DNA of 64,000 nucleotides from Ephydatia muelleri (Eukaryota; Porifera; Demospongiae; Spongillida; Spongillidae): contig JABACO010000069.1 in NCBI GenBank assembly GCA_013339895.1, positions 95,500 to 159,499 of the forward strand, read 5' to 3'. A model generated the notes under the pieces. That model was given only the letters and a program-made list of their open reading frames with translations. It did no database searches and was not told the origin of the DNA. The position numbers and the translations under genes were made by a program. Below are positions 57,380-64,000 of the stretch, one piece after another. How positions within the stretch are numbered: position 1 is the first letter of the stretch; every line of letters starts with the position of its first letter.

Positions 57380-57650
57380 CACTAGATGATGACCACACTG
57401 GATGATGACCACACTGGATAATGACCACACTGGATGACTGGATGATGACCACACTGGATGGTGACCACACTAGATGATGTTGATGACCACACTGGATGGT
57501 GACCACACTAGATGATGTTGATGACCACACTGGATGGTGACCACACTAGATGATGTTGATGACCACACTGGATGGTGACCACACTAGATGCATGATGTTG
57601 ATGACCACACTGGATGGTGACCACACCAGATGATGGCCACACTAGATACT
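57380..57650. repeat. Minisatellite, gatgaccacactggat units
   Basis: The blocks gatgatgaccacactggat and gatgttgatgaccacactggatggtgaccacactagat (about 38 bp) repeat about eight times in all. Simple tandem DNA. Confidence 0.85.
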
Positions 57651-57889
57651 GATGGCTCGCTGTGATCAGGACCATTGAGTATTTCATTTTCCGAGTTGAA
57701 CTTGAAAAAGTCCAATAAGGACTTGCACTTCGACATCTTTGACGGAAAGCAGCCGGGCAAAATGAACTCAGCGAAAAATCTTATACGATGAGGGCGTGTA
57801 TTATTGCATGAGCGTATTTATATCCATGCATCACCTGTCCTAAAGAAAACACTTTTTCATGCATAATATATAGGTTACGGCCTGATTTG

Positions 57890-57975
57890 AATATTGGCCG
57901 GCTTTAAAGCGGGCTGCCGGCTTTAAAGCCGGTTAGCTGGCCTGCAATAACCGGGCCGACCCGTTATTAAACCGG
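57890..57975. repeat. GC-rich CCGGCTTTAAAGC repeat, left of the OTU transposon
   Basis: Units of gccggctttaaagc(g/c)ggc recur here and again at 61706-61830 on the other side of the element. The transposon therefore inserted into a short CCGG-containing tandem or terminal repeat, which supplies its target site. Confidence 0.7.
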
Positions 57976-58130
57976 TGTCATGGGATAATCGGCACCCCCA
58001 ATAATATCCTAGGATTCTTGGCACCCCCATTCCAAATTTCCTACGGGATTTTTGGCATCCTTTAGGATTTTCGGTACCCTCGTGTTTGAGGCGACAAAAG
58101 TTGATCATTAGTGTGATTGTAGCGAAACGA

Positions 58131-60295
58131 TGGAAAAGAGGGCAGAAGACGAAAAGGATTTATACGATATAACTCTAAACTACATCGCACGTGGAAGCTA
58201 CCCTCAGGCAGGATGCAACTAAACAAGATAAGTGTGCCATTCGCAAAAGAGCAAAGCAGTATCGAGTGCAAGATGGGCAGCTGTATAGAGTAATCTGTTC
58301 AGATTCAATAAATGGGGATGCGCTTTCTCTTTATATAAAAGACGCAAAGACAAGGAAGCAGATAATTAATGGTTGCCATATCGGACTAGCGGGAAACCAT
58401 GAAGGTCGTGACAGAACGCTTGCAAAGATTGCGCAAAAGTATTTCTGGCCAGGATTATCAAAGGATGTGAGAATTTGGGTAAGTTATATATCTTGTCATT
58501 TCTACTACTGTCAGCATCTCGACTGTTTAAAAATTATTTTTGTGTATGCCAGGTGCAGTATTGTGATCAATGTCAGAAGACGAAAAGAAAGTTTGATCAT
58601 CCAGCTGAAGAGCTGCACCCTGTACCAGTTCCCAACAGTAGCTGGAAGCAGATCTAGATAGGAATAGACCTCATTGAAACAACCACACATGGTAACAAGT
58701 ATGTTATAGTTGTGACAGATTATTTTTCGAAGTGGCCAGAAGCACGTGCATCTCCAACAAAAGAAGCCATTAATGTTGCTGAGTTTCTTAATGACCTCAT
58801 TCTTCGTCATGGGTGTCCTGATGAGCAATATCTGATCAAGGGACTGAGTTTTGTAATCAGGTATGTCCACACGCACATTATCAAACAAATGTAACACTTC
58901 AGTGGTCTGAAACATATGGCATTGTCATCATCCTTACATGGTGAGAGGGGGGGGGGGTTGTCTGGTCGTATGGGTCAGAGGGATTACATAAGATGAGGGC
59001 ATGAGGGGTGGGAGGGGAGGGTTGTCTGGTTGCATGGGTCAGAGGGATTACATGAGATGAGGGCATGAGAGGGGGAGGGTTATCCACTCCATCAGGGGTT
59101 GTTGGGTTAAGAATTAATGTGAAAATGACATTTACAAGAAACTAAATTTGTAATCTGTTAAAAAATGTAAGGTCCCTTTGCGAAGTAAAGATTCCAAATA
59201 TATAAATCATTTTATATTTATACTAGTGTAACTGTTACATCATTATATTTACATGATCAGCAATATGTACATCAAGGCTTTATGCTCTTCTCTTGTCAAG
59301 TTATACATGCATTATTATGTATAAATTGTAGGCTTTATGCTGTATTTATTTCATTGTAAGGTTGCATCTTCTGAAGTTAACAGGCACTGAGCACAGAGTT
59401 GCTAGTGCATATCACTGATCCACAGACAAATGGATTGACAGAGAGGTTTAACCAAACACTAAAAGGTTCCCTGATTCAAGTTGTAAATGAAAAACAAAAC
59501 GACTGGGATGATCATATTGAGAAAATCATGTTTAGCTACATCCATTCATGCTTCTACTGGCTATACCTCTTTTTTTCTAATGCATTTTCGGGAGGCTAAG
59601 CTCCCAGTTCATGTGCAGGTGGAAAGTGTTGTGGGTGGTAGCTCATCGCCACAAATTCTGAGCATCTGAAACATATTGATGCTCTTATCAATCTTCAGGA
59701 ACAATATCGTGCCAAAGATACACAGAATATTCTGTGTGCACAAACCAGACAGAAGCTACACTATGATAAAAAACACAACACAAATTCTATATTTAAGGTG
59801 GGGGACAAGGTCCATTGCAAGGAATAGGCCAGAATGGGAGGCAAACTAGAGAAACCATGGCTTGGTGTTTACATCATTCAAAAAGACCTGGGCAAGGGTA
59901 GATATTGTCTGAAAACATTGGAGGGAAAACTATTAAAGCAAACCATCCACTGTGCTCGCCTTAAGCGTTCTCTTGATCCAGTAGTTGACGACAACATTGT
60001 GGATGAAGTTGAAGAATTAGACAACAGTGACAGTGAGTGTGCAGGTGAACAAGAGGCAGCTAATGGAAAAGGTATGGGTGACAGTGTTCACCATGAAGAA
60101 AATGATAACGACAAGGAGCAAGGATGTCAGAATGAAGAACAGCAAAGTCACAGTCCAGAGCAGCGTGAAATAATGGAACCTGTATCTGTACTTGAGGAGC
60201 AGTTGTATTCTCCAAACATTTTACGTCTATGGAGGTCAGGAGCATGTACATCATATTATGAAGCCAAAGAAGATGATGAAGAGTTTGATGTAAAT
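58131..60295 (+). pseudogene. Ginger1-type integrase, multiply disrupted
   Basis: Starts MEKRAEDEKDLYDIT (58131). The HHCC half has GNHEGRDRT and KYFWPGLSKDVRIW. After an intron (58479 to about 58552) come CDQCQKTKR and the core IGIDLIETTTHGNKY, DYFSKWPEARA; the later TNGLTERFNQT has the catalytic Glu. Then comes a GPY/F-like C-terminal module, GGKLEKPWLGVYIIQKDLGKG to CARLKRSL, and an acidic tail. Lesions: frame change near 58205, TAG at 58655-58657, a 4-nt insertion near 59410, a frame change near 59545, and TAG at 59825-59827. The second catalytic Asp motif (TDQGxEF in relatives) reads LIKGLSF. This copy cannot make an active integrase. Confidence 0.88.
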
Positions 60296-60364
60296 TCTAG
60301 CTGATTTTTGTAATGTTGTGATGCACTCTTTTATTCTCTACTGAACGCAGAACTGGATCTGCAG

Positions 60365-61348
60365 CAAGAGGAATATGCATTGAGTAAAGACATAGATGTC
60401 TCTCTATGGATAGACTTCTATGAGTTTTATGGTAATTTTCCATTGCAAGAAGTCCTGGGCGGAAATTTTGTTGTTGTCAATGAAAACCTGCATGCTGAGT
60501 TTGCTGAATTCAAAGGGAAAGTCCTATCATACATTGAAACTACACATTGCTTGGTTAAAAGAATTGAGCTGCTTAAAGTGTGGAGCAGATCCACCAAAGC
60601 CCAGTTGAAGCCTGTTCATGTACTTGGGAACATGTATTTTCTGATGAGTCCTTATGATCAAGATGAATTGTGTGAGTGGGACAGAAATAAAAGAAGTTTT
60701 TTTATTGATAAGGATTTTACCATTGATGGGTTACTAGAATATGAAGAACAGTGTAGCAGCAGCAGCATATCATCTCGGGTTTTAGAGATTACCAATGAAG
60801 AGCATAATGATCATATCAACTACCAGCCAGTTTGCAGTGAGTGGCAAATGGATAGGTGTGCTCTTCTAGGGTTGACATTCATCAGTGTGAATCACCCTCA
60901 TTTGACACAGCCATCAATGATTGCTGTGTCACACTGCCCATTAGCAACAGCTAGGATTGCTGCAGATGGAAATTGTTTCTTTTGGTCTGTTTCTCTAGCT
61001 GTAACAGGATCACAGGAGTTTCATGAAGAACTGCGTCTGCTGATCACAACGTACATGATCCACAAATCAACAGGTCCAATGTTATCTTCCCTTGGATCCC
61101 CAGATGGCTCTATGGAAAGCTATATGAAGCGATCAAGGATGCAGACTCTGGGCACTTGGGCTACAGAATTGGAGGTGATTGCAGCAGCATCATTGCTTAA
61201 TACAACAATTTATATATATGCCAAATGTGGAGAAACATTCAAATGGCTCAAGCATTCACCACAGGAAACTAAGCTTGGCTTGCATCAAGATGAAGGCATC
61301 TATATAACTAACTTCAAAAAACATTTTGAAACAGTTAAAAAGATGTAA
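60365..61348 (+). CDS. OTU-family cysteine protease domain of the Ginger1 element
   Basis: OTU proteases cleave ubiquitin from proteins. Numbered from a codon at 60380, the 322-residue frame has DGNCFFWS (Asp196, catalytic Cys199), WATELEVIAAASLL around 260-273, and a C-terminal NFKKHFETV whose His315 fits the catalytic His. The first ~160 residues are a separate region without a recognised fold. An exon join GAT|gtaaat (about 60295) to tctgcag|CAAGAG (60365) keeps phase 0 with the acidic tail of the integrase, so the domain was probably the C-terminal part of one fusion protein. No stop or frameshift across nearly 1 kb, unlike the integrase upstream. Confidence 0.85.
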   Translation, partial: QEEYALSKDIDVSLWIDFYEFYGNFPLQEVLGGNFVVVNENLHAEFAEFKGKVLSYIETTHCLVKRIELLKVWSRSTKAQLKPVHVLGNMYFLMSPYDQDELCEWDRNKRSFFIDKDFTIDGLLEYEEQCSSSSISSRVLEITNEEHNDHINYQPVCSEWQMDRCALLGLTFISVNHPHLTQPSMIAVSHCPLATARIAADGNCFFWSVSLAVTGSQEFHEELRLLITTYMIHKSTGPMLSSLGSPDGSMESYMKRSRMQTLGTWATELEVIAAASLLNTTIYIYAKCGETFKWLKHSPQETKLGLHQDEGIYITNFKKHFETVKKM

Positions 61349-61705
61349 CATCCATACGTGTTGTGTGTCACTATCTCATTCAATGCAGCTGCTCATTCTT
61401 AATACATCAGTTTATTGACTCAAACATTTCGTGGTATGCATTACATAACACCATTAAAAGCCATGAAAGCCTCCGCTTTCTTACATGCCAGAAGGCCAGT
61501 GAATTAATAGTATTCTAGATTTCCATTATTATTTAGGAATGTGAGGGGGTTCCAAAATTCCTAGGAGAAATGGCTATGCTAAGGGATGCCATTTTCCTAA
61601 AGGGATGCTGAGTTTCCTAGGAAAATTGGAGTGGGGGTGCCAAAATTCCTAGGAAAAATGGCACGGGGGTGCAAATTTTTCAGGGATTCCATTTTTCCTG
61701 TGACA

Positions 61706-61835
61706 CCGGCTAGCTGGCCTGCTTTAAAAACCGGGCCAGCCGGTTTTAAAGCGGGCCACATAGCCGGCTTTAAAACTGTCCATTCAACCGGCTTTAAAGT
61801 GGGCCGCCTAGCCCACCTTAATTTCAGCTATCTGA
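61706..61835. repeat. GC-rich CCGGCTTTAAAGC repeat, right of the OTU transposon
   Basis: ccggctagctggcctgctttaaaaacc, ccggttttaaagcgggcc, ccggctttaaaactg and ccggctttaaagtgggcc in tandem. Continuation of the repeat at 57890-57975. Confidence 0.7.
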
Positions 61836-62050
61836 CCAGTTTTTAATAACAAGACAAAATGATCACATACAAGCATTATCTTATATTATTATTTTATAGC
61901 ATTGTGTATAGTGTTTGCAGTCGTAATATGAAGTAGTTGATAAATGCGAAGTGACTGTCAAAGATTGAATTAGCAATTGGAACATTTCCACATGGTTTTA
62001 GGTGCTTTTTTCCGCTGTACACATCTGTAGTGGAATCATTTGCCACATAC

Positions 62051-62760
62051 TTAACACTCTATCATGTTGTTATCATAACACTCAGGTAGATTGCAATGGC
62101 AATGCAGCAGAATGGTGAATTCCTTCAACACGTTTTTCTTGATTTCATTGGTGTTTGATGCAGCTGGGAAAGGGCTAAAAGATTCCTTTTCAAAGCAAGC
62201 AATGAGATGCTGCCATATCAAACATTGATCAAATGTTATTTCAGCTACATTGTTCCTCGCAGCTGCATGGTATGCAAATGCAATGCTCATCACACCACAG
62301 ACTGTTAAACCACGTTGCTGCTGAACTGGAAGGGCAGTCCATTTCCTTTGTCAGCATTTCGAAAAATTACACGATGCTTTGTGATAGCTGCTCAGCAAAT
62401 AGAAAGTCCATCAAATATATTGAAATTAATGAGGGATAACTAAATATTGATTCATATGCTCTGATTTTTTGACAGCAATCCAGATATTATATGATCGCGA
62501 TCGAGGACCTTGGGTTACCACATGGTTTTCAAATGGTACAATCTGTATTTACCTTCACCTCTTCCATCAACTGGAGAAAATCCTTGGGCTGTACCAACCT
62601 GTTCCAGGAGAGTTGATTGAAGCCCATGAAAGTTATCAAATTGTTGATGCATTATCTTATGGGCAGTGTTTGTCATTCAAGCACTGTTTTGCTTCCAAGG
62701 TTAACTTATCATTTTGCATGAGATCCAATGATTTGAGCCAGGGCACCTGTATAAGAAGAT
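62051..62760 (-). pseudogene. C48 (Ulp1-like) protease domain, decayed
   Basis: Minus-strand pieces in family order. KLTLEAKQCLNDKH near 62690-62730 (LND-H motif of transposon-borne C48-like proteases), HGLQSTLLEQ at about 62600-62630, NHVVTQG near 62520 where HWV is typical, then WTALPVQQQRGLTVCGVMS near 62290-62350 (QxxxxDCG in relatives; here Val precedes CysGly), and IAFAYHAAA...ITFDQ...HLIACFEKESFSPFP to the end at 62051. Several frame changes and stops separate the pieces. It probably formed the C-terminal part of the gene whose CXC segment lies just upstream at 62793-63197. Confidence 0.6.
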
Positions 62761-62792
62761 GCCATCAATACACATGATTTGAGTTAATGTTT

Positions 62793-63197
62793 TTACTTAC
62801 ACACGAAACTCTTTTTTTTTACTTGCCATTTTTTTTTTCTTGATATCACAGTTTTTTTGTTGCACCTTTGTGATTCATTTGCACAAAAAAGCTTGGTATC
62901 TTGTTGATTAAAACATTGTTTCCCAGCATGACAGTGACTGGTACAACCAAGATTCTTTTTCAAACATCGGCATTGTTTTGTTCGACAGCCAGTGGTGCAT
63001 TTACAAGCATTTGCTGTAAATAAATTCCATGGTGCCTGATGTTTGGCTGCTTCTCGTAATGATATTTTCTTCATCTCTTTCCATCCATTACATTCACAAC
63101 AAAGTGGACCACCAAAATCCTCAAGCTGACTGGCAGGATAACATGTTGACAGTATTCCATGTTCACTCCTAAAAATATAAGTAATTAAAAAAGTCAT
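62793..63197 (-). CDS. CXC cysteine-cluster segment of a KRBA2/Ginger-type transposon protein
   Basis: The frame holds ACKCTTGCRTKQCRCLKK, NLGCTSHCHAGKQCFN and, earlier, LCCECNGW. The spacing CxCxxGCxxxxCxCxxxxxxCxxxC is that of tesmin/TSO1-like CXC clusters. Such a cluster often follows the integrase domain in KRAB-A-domain-containing-2/SCAND3-like and Ginger-type proteins. The N-terminal dozen residues probably read into an intron. Together with the acidic exon upstream and the C48 pieces downstream it suggests a third integrase-type element, entering from beyond the window's right edge. Confidence 0.55.
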   Translation of the reverse strand: MTFLITYIFRSEHGILSTCYPASQLEDFGGPLCCECNGWKEMKKISLREAAKHQAPWNLFTANACKCTTGCRTKQCRCLKKNLGCTSHCHAGKQCFNQQDTKLFCANESQRCNKKTVISRKKKWQVKKKSFVCK

Positions 63198-63452
63198 TCC
63201 ATTACATAAAAATTCAAATTGCTTACTGTAAACGATAGACTGGACAACTCCTAATACTTCAACTATAACCTAAGCAAGTCTGAACATGTACGGTCAATTC
63301 GTGGTGTCCTTACTGATACTTTATCCCCCACACCAAATGACTTCACACATTTCTTCCTGGTTAGCCATTCTCTGTGCTGCTGTCAGATATTTTATATCAG
63401 CTGCTTGTCGTACCTGAGATGAAAGGGATGTACAGGTATTCATAACCATAAC

Positions 63453-63854
63453 TTAGTATACCTGGATGTGTTTTTTGGTAATTACTAAATGCTTAGACCT
63501 TCTTAGCACCAAACCATCAGCATATGTATCCACCTCTTTTTCATCACCAATATCATCAACATCTTCACAACCACTGGTATGTATCAGACTGTGCATACCC
63601 TCAATTTCATTATGAAAAACTCCATCTGCATCAATTACATGTACATCACTAGCTGCTTCATCGTTGTCATGCTCCCCATCTGCATCCACAATTACATTAG
63701 GAAATTCCCCATCACCATCACTACCGCAATCCATATCTCCATCAGGATTTCTTAAACCATTATTAACACCACTGGTTTCATCATAGTGGTCATCATCATC
63801 CTTTGGAAGACACTCAGGCTCACCATCACCATCATCATCATCATTATCAGACAC
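63453..63854 (-). CDS. Acidic exon, probably same transposon gene
   Basis: 133 residues, very rich in Asp/Glu/Gly (DNDDDDGDGEPE, VDADGEHDNDEAASD), ending LRRSKHLVITKKHIQVY. It lies upstream of the CXC segment on the same strand. In the Ginger1 element at 57976-61705 an acidic stretch likewise follows the integrase. No domain. The tandem gat/atc composition makes the plus-strand His-rich frame a shadow. Confidence 0.4.
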   Translation of the reverse strand: MSDNDDDDGDGEPECLPKDDDDHYDETSGVNNGLRNPDGDMDCGSDGDGEFPNVIVDADGEHDNDEAASDVHVIDADGVFHNEIEGMHSLIHTSGCEDVDDIGDEKEVDTYADGLVLRRSKHLVITKKHIQVY

Positions 63855-64000
63855 ATCTGGATTCTCACCAATACAGATATTACCTTCCTGACAAGGTTCT
63901 TCACTGTCGTTTGTACATTAGAAACTTATGGCACTATTGTGACAATCAACCCTGTCAAGGACAACACCATCAGCCTCCAAGTCCTCCTCCAAAATAATAG

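Larger units (their letters stand above)
57976..61705 (+). mobile_element. Ginger1-type transposon with OTU protease
   Basis: Starts tgtcatgggataatcggcac at 57976 and ends ttttcctgtgaca at 61705, flanked by ccgg at 57972-57975 and 61706-61709. Subterminal DNA on both sides repeats a ~25-bp unit of the form cctaggatttttggcaccccc, four or five times. 3.73 kb. It carries a broken integrase followed by an intact OTU ORF. Confidence 0.9.

Noticed and set aside
57380..57650. CRISPR-like array
   Set aside because: Head-to-tail minisatellite without unique spacers, in a eukaryotic context; the same applies to the arrays at 3015-3720, 22056-22390 and 45505-45780.
62469..62777. Plus-strand frame of 102 residues with a PWVTTWF segment
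   Set aside because: The minus strand of the same stretch carries several C48-family motifs in the correct order, so the plus-strand frame is a shadow.
63803..63997. His-rich plus-strand frame at the window end
   Set aside because: Antisense of an acidic Asp-rich exon (gat/atc repeats).

Overview
This is eukaryotic DNA, almost certainly from a marine invertebrate. It has interrupted genes with GT-AG introns, some only about 50 bp long, very long C/G homopolymers, CA/TG microsatellites, abundant tacatgtacatg-type repeats and a dense load of DNA transposons. A sponge-like genome would fit the short introns, the usherin-like FN3/laminin-G gene and the small proline-rich CD225/dispanin gene, but the sequence alone does not prove a species. 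Nothing resembles bacterial operons, CRISPR, rRNA or tRNA.

Layout. Positions 1-2023 hold dispersed repeats and a hAT transposase relic. Positions 2024-17718 and 24609-42043 are the two arms of a giant inverted repeat (about 15.7 and 17.4 kb). They carry the same transposons at the same places with the same target-site duplications (TSDs). In order from the outside inward: a tandem array of ~161 bp units, a hAT deletion derivative, a small Cys-rich ORF, a ~1.05 kb hAT element, a CACTA/EnSpm element with a Tnp2-like transposase and a divergently oriented second gene, a Ginger1-type integrase transposon with a Ulp1-like protease, and a fold-back repeat. The arms differ by scattered substitutions and several indels (about 1.3 kb, 320 bp, one tandem unit, and small frameshifts). 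The 6.9 kb spacer (17719-24608) holds the one clearly intact host-type gene, a CD225/dispanin-like membrane protein at 19290-20277, plus a CA-rich block, a 24-bp minisatellite and a gap of exactly 1000 Ns (23594-24593). The right-hand contig starts 15 bp from the inner end of its arm, so a scaffolding or haplotype artefact has to be considered.

Positions 42044-57975 are accessory DNA. They include a hAT-like terminus, a broken gene resembling the N-terminal zinc-binding/RING half of RAG1 (43205-44440), a decayed usherin-like gene (45840-48010), a perfect 129-bp-arm palindrome, a 15-residue-repeat basic protein ORF, several MITEs, and a 1.93 kb hAT-type fold-back element. Positions 57976-61705 are a second Ginger1-type transposon with clear TGTCA termini and a CCGG TSD. 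Its integrase is broken but its OTU-protease ORF is intact. Positions 62051-63854 (minus strand) look like the 3' part of a third integrase-type transposon gene with a CXC cysteine cluster and a C48-like protease, running off the right edge.

The main biological theme is a family of integrase-type (Ginger1/KRBA2-like) DNA transposons in one window, each with a different deubiquitinase or deSUMOylase-type protease, together with CACTA, hAT and RAG1-N-like remnants. Exon limits were read by eye from splice consensus and are approximate.
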